Positions 40,675 to 49,862 are shown, counted from the first letter of the stretch. The stretch: 64,000 bases of DNA from Candidatus Poribacteria bacterium (GCA_958295815.1 OY282374.1:5050682-5114681); one strand, 5' to 3'. The notes: generated from the letters alone by a model not told the origin. Numbers and translations are program-made.

Positions 40675-41922
40675 TTAATATTGAAAACCGAAGCCGAGTG
40701 CAAAAGTGTTTTCTCTGTTTTTATCTTTTGTCGCTAACCGTCGGAGGGAATAATGGCTCTTGAAAACTATTTTTGGGTGGACATGGTAGTTAATACCAAA
40801 AGTCCACGTACTTCTCTCCCACCGCGGATTGTCAAAGATAATCCCTTCAACACTCGCCATCGTATCGTAAAAATCGTAACGCGCGAAAACATCTAAGATC
40901 TTGTCTGGAGGAGGATCTTTCAGATCGGAATGTTCCGCGCTGTTGCTTGGTTGTCTGAAAAGTGATAAGATATCGTAGCCTGCCTCAATGTACCAACCTA
41001 AGGCTGAGCTACCTATTGGTGTACGCTTCACATTGAGATTGTTGGAGAGCGTTCGGTTAACTTTAGACAGCCGATCAGCATTCTCAAGTGTTCCCCATAG
41101 GAACAACCCTCGAATTTTTACAGCGTTCACCTCATAAAATCCATGAAAACTCACAATCCCGACGTGTGCATCGAAATCCACGTCAGGTTTCGGTCGATTT
41201 GCGGCGGTGTCCCCGAAGTAACCGGAGATACCGACAGTTGCGTTTTCATGAAATGCATAATCGAGTCGTCCGACGAACGCGGGTGCCTCAGCGTTAGCTG
41301 TCTCGAATCGCAGTTGGTGTCCGCGAACTATCCAGTGGCGGGAACTGAAACCGGTTGAGTCCAATCCGTTGACAATTTGTGCCTGATAGTTCAGTGAACC
41401 GAGTGAACCGAAAATTTCGACACCGGTTTCGTGCCAGATTATCGGAATGAGGTGTGCTTCCGCTTCGGGGCGCGTTGTTGTAAAGTAGTGTTGCGGTCGA
41501 TGTCGTTTTGCAACGAGCCCTACTGGAACGATGATATGCCCAACGCGGAGGTTAAAGGCTGGTTGGAAGGAGAAAACAGCGGCGAGTTTTTCGACAATCA
41601 CTTCGCCACCTTTCTCAATCTCTGTCTCAAATTCCCCGAACTCTTCAAATTTGTCAAATTCCATTGTGCTGCCGGTACCGCCGTGTTCAAATTCAAGTTC
41701 CGATTCAAGTCGGATGGTATCGTTGATACGGTATTTTGGCGCGATAACGAAACGTTCCACGTCAATAGCAGCACGCCTGCCCGGGTCGAGTTCCCAATCG
41801 AAGTGGGCGTAGTTGATTACACCATATCCAGAGACTGAGAACGGATTTGATTCAGCAAAAGCACTGAAGCTTAGTAAAATAAACATTCCCCAAATAGCAA
41901 GGAACACCAGTTGTTTTCTCAT
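40675..41922 (-). CDS. Porin-like outer-membrane beta-barrel protein (OprO/OprP-like)
   Basis: A 415-residue protein. The signal peptide (MRKQLVFLAIWGMFILLSFS) ends near AFAES. Repeated strands follow with turns, for example YGVINYAHFDWEL, RIRLESELEFEH-like pairs, and a strong C-terminal barrel signal ending NTFALGFGFQY. The pattern fits phosphate-type porins; the substrate is unknown. The ATG at 41922 is chosen for the signal peptide. It heads the iron operon, 22 bases after a Fur-like box. Confidence 0.8.
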   Translation of the reverse strand: MRKQLVFLAIWGMFILLSFSAFAESNPFSVSGYGVINYAHFDWELDPGRRAAIDVERFVIAPKYRINDTIRLESELEFEHGGTGSTMEFDKFEEFGEFETEIEKGGEVIVEKLAAVFSFQPAFNLRVGHIIVPVGLVAKRHRPQHYFTTTRPEAEAHLIPIIWHETGVEIFGSLGSLNYQAQIVNGLDSTGFSSRHWIVRGHQLRFETANAEAPAFVGRLDYAFHENATVGISGYFGDTAANRPKPDVDFDAHVGIVSFHGFYEVNAVKIRGLFLWGTLENADRLSKVNRTLSNNLNVKRTPIGSSALGWYIEAGYDILSLFRQPSNSAEHSDLKDPPPDKILDVFARYDFYDTMASVEGIIFDNPRWERSTWTFGINYHVHPKIVFKSHYSLRRLATKDKNRENTFALGFGFQY

Positions 41923-41943
41923 AAATATAAGGTTTCTAAAAAA

Positions 41944-41962
41944 GATATTGAGACTCATTATC
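41944..41962 (-). promoter_or_regulatory. Fur-like operator, box 1
   Basis: The minus strand reads GATAATGAGTCTCAATATC, which matches 15 of 19 positions of the classic Fur box GATAATGATAATCATTATC. It lies 22 bases before the porin start codon. Confidence 0.7.
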
Positions 41963-42024
41963 ATATTTAGTGATGTTTAGTTGAGATTTCCGATTTTATG
42001 TTAGAGATCACGCCTTTGGAAATT

Positions 42025-42043
42025 GATAACGAATCTCAGTATC
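42025..42043 (+). promoter_or_regulatory. Fur-like operator, box 2
   Basis: GATAACGAATCTCAGTATC matches box 1 at 16 of 19 positions and Fur at 14 of 19. It overlaps the likely transcription start of the promoter at 42048-42076. Confidence 0.7.
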
Positions 42044-42047
42044 TTTA

Positions 42048-42076
42048 ATTATACCCACAATTTCCGTGAATGTCAA
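42048..42076 (-). promoter_or_regulatory. Consensus sigma70 promoter of the iron operon
   Basis: Minus strand TTGACA, a 17-base spacer, then TATAAT: a perfect consensus. The following Fur-like box covers the start site. Confidence 0.85.
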
Positions 42077-42172
42077 AAAAATCTGAAAAAAATCTGAAAG
42101 TTTCTTAAGATCTGATGAATGTTACTGGAACCACGGGTGCTCCCATAACATGAGTGGTGAACCACCCATCCA

Positions 42173-43291
42173 CTAAAATCGGTCGGGCCACCAAACGTGT
42201 GGATGACTGAGTGGAAAGAGGGTTTCCAGTACGGGAATAATATCCTCGCTTACCGAAACATCGGATCCAATGGCAAGATCTTCAATGCTTCGCCTTCCCA
42301 TCATCAGTTGGATCAGTTTTTCCTGCGGGATCTCAAGGTGGAAGGCGTTCGCCTGACTGTTAGTGTGTGCGATGTTGCCCTGATCAATTTCTAAGCAATC
42401 CTGTCCAAGATCTGTCGAGATGAGAAGTTTCCCACTCCACTCTGAGAGATCAGCAGCGCGTTGTAGACGTTTTTCCAACTCACCGATAATCTTTTTTAAG
42501 GTGCTCGACTGGTCGATAATCCGCATCATACCCCCGCGATCCTTTGAGTTATCGGTATTTGTTCGACAGCCATAGCGTCGGCAAAAGATGGTAAATGGGT
42601 GGTCTGCGGGTATATGGCACCGAATCTGCGCTGCCTTGATGCGTTTGGCGCGATCCGCAAGAAAGTGGGCAACAGTCTCAAAAATCGTCCTATTTTGAAA
42701 TCCGATGTCACAGAGGATACAGTTTTCCTCTGTATCGTCGCAGACGAAGTATCCGATTATCTCATCTTCTTCGTCCAGGACAACATAAGGGTCAGCGGCA
42801 ACCCCAAATCCACTGCCCATCTTGAATTCTTTCCAATGGATTTCGTCTCGCAGCGGTGTACCAGTTCGCTCAGTGTTGTTTGCTGCGTAGAGTGACAATA
42901 TCTTCGGTGCGTCTGCCTTCTCAAATTTGCGGATATGATATGTAGGTACAGCCGCTTGCGCCTCCTCTGTTTCAAGATAGATCCATGTTTCCGGTATGAC
43001 TGTTGCGTAGCCAAATTTAGGATAGAAGTTCGGGATACCAAACAACATGGCGACATCGAATCCATTTTCTATCATGAACGCCGTGGAATCTTCCATAACG
43101 TGCCGGGAATATCCTTTGTTCCGATGCTCCTCATTCGTGCCGACACCAGCGATGCCGCCCATCTTGAGTTTTGCCGACCCGAATCGCATTTGATACTCAA
43201 TGAGCCATAGGCGACTCACATCTTCCTCGTCTTCGGTCGAGAGCGAGATTAGCCAAACATTATCAGGTTGTGAGAACCGGTCAATTTTCAT
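42173..43291 (-). CDS. GNAT N-acetyltransferase with C-terminal SCP2-like domain (Eis-like)
   Basis: A 372-residue protein. The first GNAT domain has the acetyl-CoA loop GVGTNEEHRNKGYSRHVM (about 50-67) and FYPKFGY. A second GNAT-like half follows (about 130-255), and a C-terminal SCP2-like domain (about 270-370) ends HVWWPDRF. This two-GNAT plus SCP2 plan matches the Eis family. It acetylates an unknown amine. AGGT precedes the ATG at 43291. The gene lies 32 bases after a NUDIX gene on the same strand. Confidence 0.85.
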   Translation of the reverse strand: MKIDRFSQPDNVWLISLSTEDEEDVSRLWLIEYQMRFGSAKLKMGGIAGVGTNEEHRNKGYSRHVMEDSTAFMIENGFDVAMLFGIPNFYPKFGYATVIPETWIYLETEEAQAAVPTYHIRKFEKADAPKILSLYAANNTERTGTPLRDEIHWKEFKMGSGFGVAADPYVVLDEEDEIIGYFVCDDTEENCILCDIGFQNRTIFETVAHFLADRAKRIKAAQIRCHIPADHPFTIFCRRYGCRTNTDNSKDRGGMMRIIDQSSTLKKIIGELEKRLQRAADLSEWSGKLLISTDLGQDCLEIDQGNIAHTNSQANAFHLEIPQEKLIQLMMGRRSIEDLAIGSDVSVSEDIIPVLETLFPLSHPHVWWPDRF

Positions 43292-43323
43292 CAAAATACC
43301 TTTATTTCTGCAATTGTTATGTT

Positions 43324-43797
43324 TTAATTCTTTGCTTCTGATAGTTTGCGCATTGCGGCGAGATATAACGCTTTGCTCTGATTCTCAAACGGTCCTGGCT
43401 TGGGCGGGTTTTCTGGAAAATCTGAGAACAGACTCGCTTCACTCACTTCGTTGAGATCGAGTGGGGTTCCTAATGCTTTGATTTCTCCGAGGTAAGCGAT
43501 TCCCCAGTATTCGCTATTGTACATGAAGCAATGCATATAGCATAGAACTTCGATGTCCTTCAGCATCGCACCTGTCTCCTCAAGAAGCTCACGGTGTGCG
43601 GTTTCTTCGGCTGTTTCCCCAGATTCGACGCGTCCGCCTGGAATTATCCAAAAATCGTTATCCTGCCATTTGCAGAAAAGTATCTGATTTTGTTGATGTG
43701 CGACACAACTGACAAACTCAATTTCTCCTACGTCTGCTGGTGGTTCTCCAAAATGGAGTAGCATATGTCCGTCTTGTTCTTCAATCTTTTGAACCAA
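43324..43797 (-). CDS. NUDIX hydrolase
   Basis: A 157-residue NUDIX protein. The box is intact: Gly55, Glu61, Arg69-Glu70, Glu73-Glu74 and Gly76 in the GX5EX7REUXEEXGU pattern. It hydrolyses nucleoside diphosphate-linked substrates, specific compound unknown. The start is a TTG with GGAGAATAGAA just before; an ATG at codon 12 is the alternative. It is upstream of the Eis-like gene on the same strand. Confidence 0.88.
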   Translation of the reverse strand: MVQKIEEQDGHMLLHFGEPPADVGEIEFVSCVAHQQNQILFCKWQDNDFWIIPGGRVESGETAEETAHRELLEETGAMLKDIEVLCYMHCFMYNSEYWGIAYLGEIKALGTPLDLNEVSEASLFSDFPENPPKPGPFENQSKALYLAAMRKLSEAKN

Positions 43798-43882
43798 TTC
43801 TATTCTCCTTATAGTTTGTGTTCGGTTTTCTTTGCTAGCGATGTTTAAAAAATGATTTTGGTAATTAACGGGCGATGAATCG

Positions 43883-43915
43883 GCCTACTACAAACGGGTC
43901 TACTTGTAGTAGGGC
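43883..43915. repeat. Family B hairpin, intergenic
   Basis: GCCTACTACAA pairs with TTGTAGTAGGGC around ACGGGTCTAC. Located downstream of the lipoprotein gene at 43937, it may act as a terminator. Confidence 0.55.
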
Positions 43916-43936
43916 AATTTGTAGTGTGTTCGGGGA

Positions 43937-44461
43937 TTATTGTTTTTCCCAGATTTGCACGTTATGCCTCGGCAGATCAAAGGGATACTCTCCGTATTCA
44001 AGGGTAGGGATGCCGTTCTCATCTACTGTGACAACAACATAAAGTCGATGTGGTGAAACGCTGGTGTCTACACGTTCGATGAACTGCCATTTGTCACCAT
44101 CGGCGGTCATTATTTTTACCTTCGTCCAGAGGATCCCTTCACCGTCTGTGTATGTTCCATCCGATATCAGAGCGCTATGTGGTGGATCTGGCGGTAGGGT
44201 GAAACTTTCGCCGATCGTAGAGGTCGAGTGTAAGTGTGTATGCGATACAAGGACCCAAGTCCCTGGCACCGGTACCTCAACACCATTTTGATCTATGACC
44301 CAAACGTGATCGCGTTCTTCCGTCGGAATCGGGGTATCTGTCTGTGGAGTCTCCGGTTCTATGATTTGATGAATCCGATCGCAGGAGTAAAGTCCTGCAA
44401 TCAAGGTGATGATAGCCAGTATGAATGCGAATTTTGTGATGTGTCTGCTTATGATAATCAT
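43937..44461 (-). CDS. Hypothetical lipoprotein, 174 residues
   Basis: Signal peptide with lipobox IAGLYSC (Cys27). A Pro- and Thr-rich linker (about 35-50) leads to a beta-rich domain: HVWVIDQNGVEVPVPGTWVLV, DGEGILWTKVKI, HRLYVVVTVDENG (each shown in part). I do not recognise the family. AAGGA lies about nine bases before the ATG. The gene stands alone, with a hairpin behind it. A ligand-binding or structural role at the membrane is likely. Confidence 0.7.
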   Translation of the reverse strand: MIIISRHITKFAFILAIITLIAGLYSCDRIHQIIEPETPQTDTPIPTEERDHVWVIDQNGVEVPVPGTWVLVSHTHLHSTSTIGESFTLPPDPPHSALISDGTYTDGEGILWTKVKIMTADGDKWQFIERVDTSVSPHRLYVVVTVDENGIPTLEYGEYPFDLPRHNVQIWEKQ

Positions 44462-44614
44462 TAATGAATTCCTTTGCGTTATGATAGAAAAAGTAATATT
44501 GCATGCGTTTTTCTTCAGAAGCCATAGGCTTATTTATATTATATCCACGGTTTTCTTGAATCGCAAAGGAATCCGAATTAGGGTATGTTTTGGATTTACT
44601 TTTTTTCCTAAGAT

Positions 44615-45349
44615 TCATCTATCCTTGATAATATCAACAAGTAATTCGCGCCCATTCAAAGGTTGCACAGGCCGATTGTTCCCAGAGAAGATCGCTTTAA
44701 ACGCTGCGATTTGCGAGTGAGACATCTCGATGGGTGTTGTCAGCACGAACCACTTGACGTTTTCTGAGCAAGGTGGTGTTGTCAATGAACCGTTGTAACG
44801 ATAGGTGTATTTTGTACTTGGCAACAAATTAAAAGCATTTAAGATGACCTCTTTGATTTGTTGGGATTCGCCTTGGGCAGACGGCAAGTGTTGCCAAAAG
44901 GAGTTGAACGCTGTATTGATATTCCCACTCTTAATGAATACTCCGATGACCGCCAACGTACTATCTTCACTTTTGTGAACGAGGTGCATCTCCATGTCGG
45001 ACAGGTTTCCTGCCACTTGATGTTCGCTGGGTGCGTGGAAGTGGAATTGTAGCAGGTGATATTTCGTTCCCTCAACCTCAATCCAACTTCCTTTGTGGTA
45101 ATCAACTTGAATTGTATTGCCAGTATTGTGGATATTTAAGGATGTTGGTTGGTAATTAAAGGTAATAGGGGAAAGTTTGGTTGGTGCGGGATCCACGATG
45201 TCAATCGGTGACTGGTGTATTCCTACACAGCAAAGTCGATATTCCGGATTGAGTTGCGCCCAAACGTCCGGTCCGTTTTTTGCTTCGTAGCCCCAGCATA
45301 TCTCCTTAGCATGCGGGGCAACTTTCTGTTCTTTTTTATTATAAGTCAT
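44615..45349 (-). CDS. Alpha-class carbonic anhydrase without a visible signal peptide
   Basis: A 244-residue alpha-CA. The zinc ligands His103 and His105 are in LLQFHFHAPSEH, and His122 is in MEMHLVHK. The end loop has TTPPCSENVKW, and GIHQSPIDIV and the PEYRLC segment are also conserved. The Cys41-like and Cys194 pair would form the disulfide of periplasmic bacterial alpha-CAs. The protein begins MTYNKKEQKV with no hydrophobic leader, unlike secreted relatives, so either it is cytoplasmic or the true start lies elsewhere. No Shine-Dalgarno is seen. It converts CO2 and bicarbonate. Confidence 0.88.
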   Translation of the reverse strand: MTYNKKEQKVAPHAKEICWGYEAKNGPDVWAQLNPEYRLCCVGIHQSPIDIVDPAPTKLSPITFNYQPTSLNIHNTGNTIQVDYHKGSWIEVEGTKYHLLQFHFHAPSEHQVAGNLSDMEMHLVHKSEDSTLAVIGVFIKSGNINTAFNSFWQHLPSAQGESQQIKEVILNAFNLLPSTKYTYRYNGSLTTPPCSENVKWFVLTTPIEMSHSQIAAFKAIFSGNNRPVQPLNGRELLVDIIKDR

Positions 45350-45446
45350 ATAGATATAAATGAAATTGTGAGACTATTCCTGATAAAATTGTTTTCTTGT
45401 TTTTCCAACTATAGAGAATTTTGCGATTATTTAAGCACTACGAATT

Positions 45447-45467
45447 GGCGAAGTTGGAAACCTCGCC
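45447..45467. repeat. Family C hairpin, intergenic
   Basis: GGCGAAGTT and AACCTCGCC form a nine-base stem with one mismatch between the alpha-CA and VOC genes. Confidence 0.6.
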
Positions 45468-45552
45468 AGCGGAGACGGTGTTTCTTGGTCTATAGTTCAC
45501 TGAAATGTCCATTTATTTTCATAATTTACTATATTACTTCAGAGCGATACTC

Positions 45553-45918
45553 TTATCCGACTGTTTTGTCTTTTCGCTGGTGTATAATAACGTGATTACT
45601 GTCAGGATCTTCGATAATCGCCCAGAAACATACAGCGGATTCACCCAAAGTCGAACAAGCCTGGATTCCTGCTTGTTCTAATTCATCTAAAGCAGCCTTC
45701 ACGTCGGCAACCGCAAGCGCGACTGTCCCTCCACCGGGTTGCGTAAAATCATATCCATGCCCTAACACCAACGTGCCAGGATTTATCTCAAATTCTGCCC
45801 ATGTGCCTTCATGGACTAAGCATGCCAGTGGAATCTCAAGCAGATCACGATAAAAGGTGAGCGATTTCTGCATATCGCTCACCGCGAAGAAAGTAAAGTC
45901 GATGCCCAATATATTCAT
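45553..45918 (-). CDS. VOC-family (glyoxalase/dioxygenase-like) protein
   Basis: A 121-residue vicinal-oxygen-chelate protein with two betaalphabetabetabeta units: FTFFAVSDMQKSLTFYRDLL then VALAVADVKAALDELEQAGI, ending IEDPDSNHVIIHQ. The fold hosts glyoxalases, dioxygenases and antibiotic-binding proteins; metal ligands are not all clear. AGAGAGG precedes the ATG. It may be co-transcribed with the beta-propeller gene upstream. Confidence 0.85.
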   Translation of the reverse strand: MNILGIDFTFFAVSDMQKSLTFYRDLLEIPLACLVHEGTWAEFEINPGTLVLGHGYDFTQPGGGTVALAVADVKAALDELEQAGIQACSTLGESAVCFWAIIEDPDSNHVIIHQRKDKTVG

Positions 45919-45954
45919 AACTATAACCTCTCTGCTGGTTATTAGTGTGATGTA

Positions 45955-46926
45955 CTAAACAGCGAGGGTTTGGATCGGGTACTCGTTAGATGATGACTGG
46001 TAGTCGGATGCTGTCCAGAAAATGCTCCAATCTGTGGCTCGATTTTTTCCGATGTAAAGCGTATTTCCGATTACTGCCCACGCTGTTCCATCAGATGCGA
46101 ACGCAATACTCCCTGTGCTAATCCGATCGGTGGATTCTGTAAGTTGATCGTTCAGTTGCGTCCATGTTCTACCACCATCTTCTGAGCGACAGAGCCACGC
46201 ACCACCGCCTCTCGGTCCGTTTTGGACCGTGGCAATCAGAAGGTCTGGGTCTGTAGGATGTGCAGCAATAGCGGTGCCATATCGACGCGGCAAGCCTTCG
46301 ATCCGATTCTCCCAAGAGTGCCCACGGTCAGCACTGACATAAACACCGTTTTGCGTGTTCGCATAAACTCGATTATCGTCTGCGGGACACGTGGTGACCT
46401 GATGAACATCTTTATGAAGTTCCGGCGTGACGGGTTCCCACGAAACCCCTTCATCGGGGGAACGCATGATACTTCCGACATGGATATCAGCGTAGCAAAA
46501 GCCGTCTTGGGTTTTGGCAAGCGTCCGCACGGCTGGAGGACCGCCCCACGGTGTATACCATTCTTCTCGACACGCTAATTCATCAAACGCTACGACCCGT
46601 TCTGCTGGTCCCTCTTCTCCAGTGAGTCGATACACATGCGCCCCTTCATCGGTTCCGATGAGTAGGGTCAACGGATTTTCACGAATAAGGAGCAACGAAG
46701 CGATTGGATTTTCGATACCTGTTGGAATCTGTTTCGCATCACCTTCTGACAGAAGTAGTAGGTTTCCATCCGATAGAGCGAATATGGCGGCTTGCCCGTT
46801 TGACAGTGAAACCATTGCGCCATAGCCGAGGTCTTGATGATCTGTGCCTTTGTAGACCTGAATAGGTTCACTATGCCCATTATCTTCAAGGGCATAGATA
46901 GCGTTGTAAGTGGCAATAAACATCAT
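45955..46926 (-). CDS. BNR/sialidase-like beta-propeller protein
   Basis: A 323-residue protein with three BNR/Asp-box repeats: SPDEGVSWE, SADRGHSWE, SEDGGRTWT. The rest forms propeller-like strands. There is no signal peptide, so it is probably cytoplasmic, which is unusual for sialidase-type propellers. No catalytic residues of GH33 are evident. AAAGGAG precedes the ATG. It is upstream of the VOC gene on the same strand. Confidence 0.8.
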   Translation of the reverse strand: MMFIATYNAIYALEDNGHSEPIQVYKGTDHQDLGYGAMVSLSNGQAAIFALSDGNLLLLSEGDAKQIPTGIENPIASLLLIRENPLTLLIGTDEGAHVYRLTGEEGPAERVVAFDELACREEWYTPWGGPPAVRTLAKTQDGFCYADIHVGSIMRSPDEGVSWEPVTPELHKDVHQVTTCPADDNRVYANTQNGVYVSADRGHSWENRIEGLPRRYGTAIAAHPTDPDLLIATVQNGPRGGGAWLCRSEDGGRTWTQLNDQLTESTDRISTGSIAFASDGTAWAVIGNTLYIGKNRATDWSIFWTASDYQSSSNEYPIQTLAV

Positions 46927-46963
46927 TTATCTCCTTTTCTTCTGTAAACAATCCAGTTTCTTA

Positions 46964-47605
46964 TTAGGTATGTAACATTTTCATGAATGTATCGGAACTC
47001 GAAAAGTCTTCGACCCAAAATTCGCATTTTCCCTTTAGTCGCGCGCCGACGCCTATGAAGTGCCATCCCAATTCTTGGGTTGCCTTCATATCCCATTCAG
47101 CATCGCCAATGTATACGATGCGGTGGAAGCAGTTCCCTAACATGGATAAACACTTCTTCATAATCGTTACGCGCGCATCTCCATCATCACTGGAAGTTAA
47201 GACGATATTCCTCAAGTTGAAACCAGTATGTTGAAGTTTCATTTCGGCAGTATGTCTCCAACCCCCTGTCGCGAATCCAACTTCATAGTCATCTGCAGCG
47301 GTAAGTTTATCAATCAGATGAATAGCCCCTTCTTTTGGGAGACATTTACCACCGTTTTTAAGATACTGCCTAATCAATTCGCCGAATTTCGAGCGAACTT
47401 CCTTAATTTGTCCCGCCTCCTGAATCTCGTTCTCTTCCATGATTTGTCGCAAACTACCTGTGTCGGTTACGTTTTTATATTTGCTCCAATCACTATGGAT
47501 ATAAACTTCACCCAAGACTTCTCTTATTGCGGAGATGTAACAGGCATCATCGAAACCGAAGTTTTCGACCAAGGTGCCGTCGATGTCAAATATTGTGGCG
47601 ATCAT
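46964..47605 (-). CDS. HAD-superfamily phosphatase
   Basis: A 213-residue HAD hydrolase. The motif I nucleophile is in FDIDGTL (Asp7, Asp9), motif II is in FATGGW, and motif IV is in YIGDAEWDM. The phosphoglycolate-phosphatase-like cap lies between. Substrate is unknown. It lies 37 bases before the BNR propeller gene. Confidence 0.88.
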   Translation of the reverse strand: MIATIFDIDGTLVENFGFDDACYISAIREVLGEVYIHSDWSKYKNVTDTGSLRQIMEENEIQEAGQIKEVRSKFGELIRQYLKNGGKCLPKEGAIHLIDKLTAADDYEVGFATGGWRHTAEMKLQHTGFNLRNIVLTSSDDGDARVTIMKKCLSMLGNCFHRIVYIGDAEWDMKATQELGWHFIGVGARLKGKCEFWVEDFSSSDTFMKMLHT

Positions 47606-47639
47606 TTGTTACCATCTTCTTAATAGGTTTTAATTGAAT

Positions 47640-48470
47640 TTATCCGTACGCCATCTCAGGGTGCTTGCCGAGGACACGCATCAGGCGTTCATCAGCACCT
47701 TCCAAAACATAATCGGGCATACGATAGTTCAGGTAGGGCCAAAACCGCTGCGCGACGAAGCGTTGTCCATAGACTTGGTGAAACAGGTAGCGAACGCGAT
47801 CGGTTTGGTTTGGTGCCCCGCGGTGCCATGTTTGTCCGTTGAGCAGATAGAGATCTCCGGCTTTCATGAGAAGGGAAACAGGCTCTTTGCCATTAAAAGA
47901 TGGATTTTCCGGTTCGTCGGGTTGTCGTCCAGAGTAGTGGCTACCGGGAACGAATTGAGATGGGCCGTATTTAACATCGTCCTGATCGGTGAGTGCAATC
48001 TGGACAGACATACGGAATACGGGCATCTGTAGTCTCGGATCATGTCGATCCATCTCCGGGGAGATTGGAAATTCCACGCCGTCGTCAACGTGAAATCGGT
48101 TGATGCCTAAATCTGGTCGGTTAAGGATACAACCTTGCGCGATACAGTGGCAGTGCTCACCAAGCACGGTTTCGGCGATACTTATAATCGGCTCACGCAC
48201 AAGCAGGTCCCGGAACATGAGGTCGCACTCAAAAAGACGATGTACAACGATAGGGGCTTTTCCGTCTTGTCGAGAGCCTTTGACGTTACGCATCTTCATG
48301 AAGTAGGGTTCGGCGAAGATTTCATCAACGCGCGCGACTATTTGTTCACACTCTTCGCGTGAGAGCACATTTCGGACAATCGTCGCACCGTTTTGATAGA
48401 AATCCTCCAAAATAGCGTTCAAGGTATCCGGTGGTAGCGGTTCAGCGGGAAGTGCGTGTTCTTTTGCCAT
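47640..48470 (-). CDS. Phytanoyl-CoA dioxygenase-family protein
   Basis: A 276-residue Fe(II)/2-oxoglutarate dioxygenase. The iron site is H-x-D (His127, Asp129 in RFHVDDG), with a distal His216 in TWHRGAP and Arg225 or Arg227 as the 2-oxoglutarate anchor. The substrate is unknown; expanded families of this type are a trait of Poribacteria-like genomes. The ATG at 48470 has AAGGA upstream and replaces a longer frame. It follows the beta-helix gene by 40 bases, so the two may share a message. Confidence 0.88.
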   Translation of the reverse strand: MAKEHALPAEPLPPDTLNAILEDFYQNGATIVRNVLSREECEQIVARVDEIFAEPYFMKMRNVKGSRQDGKAPIVVHRLFECDLMFRDLLVREPIISIAETVLGEHCHCIAQGCILNRPDLGINRFHVDDGVEFPISPEMDRHDPRLQMPVFRMSVQIALTDQDDVKYGPSQFVPGSHYSGRQPDEPENPSFNGKEPVSLLMKAGDLYLLNGQTWHRGAPNQTDRVRYLFHQVYGQRFVAQRFWPYLNYRMPDYVLEGADERLMRVLGKHPEMAYG

Positions 48471-48510
48471 GGTTCTGAATCCTTGTTTTGGATTGAACAG
48501 TGCCAGTGTT

Positions 48511-49776
48511 CTATTGGTATTCCCTGACAATCAACGGAAGTTTTTCACGCGATTTACCCAATTCTGCACGGACTCCGTTTGGGTTCAGAACAGTGATCGT
48601 TCCAGTGATGTCATGGAGTTGAAAATCGCTCTTCGGTTGCGTGAATTCGACGGCTGGACGGTCGCGTTTGTCTTCGACAAAACAGTTGATAAAATCAATA
48701 CCACCCATCGTCTGAACTATGTCCGGTTGTGGTAAGGATAATGAGACGGGTGACCATTCGCCGCCGAACTGACGGTCACTTGCAGCGTTGATGACGTTAC
48801 AGTCGCTGAAGGTCACCCGGGCACCTTTCGCTGATTTTTCTTGAACCTTGATGCCGTAACCAACTGTACTCTCAACTGTGCAGTTATCAAATTCAATTCG
48901 ACCATCCGGTCCGTTGTCTCCTATTTTCGACACGCGGATGCCAGTTCCGTGTTGACTGCTAATGTAGCAATTCTCAAAGCGGAGTGTTATGTCATCAGTT
49001 TCGTTAGTAGTATGTGCTAAGAACACTTCGATACCGTCACCGACGTTATCTATAAACTTGCAACCGGAGAATATTACATTCTTTATCCGCTGTTCGCTTT
49101 TGTCGGGTTCAATGTCTACTCCGGACGCAGGCGGTGTTCCCCACGTGTTTGAAAACTCGCAGTTCTCGACTTTGAGATTTTCGGCACTGATAACGCTAAT
49201 GCCCTGTCGATAGTGGTTATCGCATGTAATGTCCCGTAGAAGGATATCTTCAGAAGCTTGGCGTCCGCTGCCACCGTCAATATAGATGCCATCTCCGCCG
49301 CTATCTTTGAGTGTTAAACCAGACACGTTGACATTTTTACTGCCTCGAATCGCGAGTGTCATCCGCCATTCTGCTTTCTCGTACTGCCCGTACCATCGAT
49401 GCCAACCAAACTGTTCGAGTACAAGCCCGTTGATATAGTCCTGTTTCCACATACGGAAGGTTGTTCCGTATCCGCGGATGGTGAGATTCTCGACATCTTG
49501 TGCGATGAACATGGAGTCGCCTCTGCCCCGATATTCACCCCGTTTTGCTGTGATGACTGTCCCTGGCTCAAAAATCAGTTCTTGATTTCCGACGAGTTTA
49601 ATTGGCTGAATTATCCAGTCGGTGTGCATATTGGGGACAACTACCCGTTTCGCGCTGGAATCAATAGCGGCTTGTAGCCCTTCTGTTGCATCTTCTGGGT
49701 TGAATCCCCACCACGCTGCGTTAGCAACTGGGCTTTTTCCAGAATGAACGTCTGCGATTGCTTCGGGATTTTTCAT
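48511..49776 (-). CDS. Right-handed parallel beta-helix protein
   Basis: A 421-residue pectate-lyase-type beta helix: NLTIRGYGTTFRMW, VNVSGLTLKDSGGDGIYIDGG, LKVENCEFSNTW, CKFIDNVGDGIEVF. The stacked Asn and Ile/Val rungs are clear. There is no signal peptide. The substrate and activity are unknown; catalytic residues are not evident. GAGG precedes the ATG. It lies just upstream of the phytanoyl-CoA dioxygenase gene. Confidence 0.85.
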   Translation of the reverse strand: MKNPEAIADVHSGKSPVANAAWWGFNPEDATEGLQAAIDSSAKRVVVPNMHTDWIIQPIKLVGNQELIFEPGTVITAKRGEYRGRGDSMFIAQDVENLTIRGYGTTFRMWKQDYINGLVLEQFGWHRWYGQYEKAEWRMTLAIRGSKNVNVSGLTLKDSGGDGIYIDGGSGRQASEDILLRDITCDNHYRQGISVISAENLKVENCEFSNTWGTPPASGVDIEPDKSEQRIKNVIFSGCKFIDNVGDGIEVFLAHTTNETDDITLRFENCYISSQHGTGIRVSKIGDNGPDGRIEFDNCTVESTVGYGIKVQEKSAKGARVTFSDCNVINAASDRQFGGEWSPVSLSLPQPDIVQTMGGIDFINCFVEDKRDRPAVEFTQPKSDFQLHDITGTITVLNPNGVRAELGKSREKLPLIVREYQ

Positions 49777-49810
49777 TGTTGAACCTCGCCACGTCTAAAG
49801 AAAGAAAGAA

Positions 49811-49837
49811 GTTGGGTTTCACTGTGCTCAACCCAAC
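49811..49837. repeat. Dispersed GTTGGGTT hairpin, family D, copy 1
   Basis: GTTGGGTT and AACCCAAC form a stem with a short loop between the beta-helix start and the DUF5069 stop. A similar hairpin lies at 56066-56105. Confidence 0.6.
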
Positions 49838-49862
49838 CTATGTGTTTTCATCACCAATTAAT

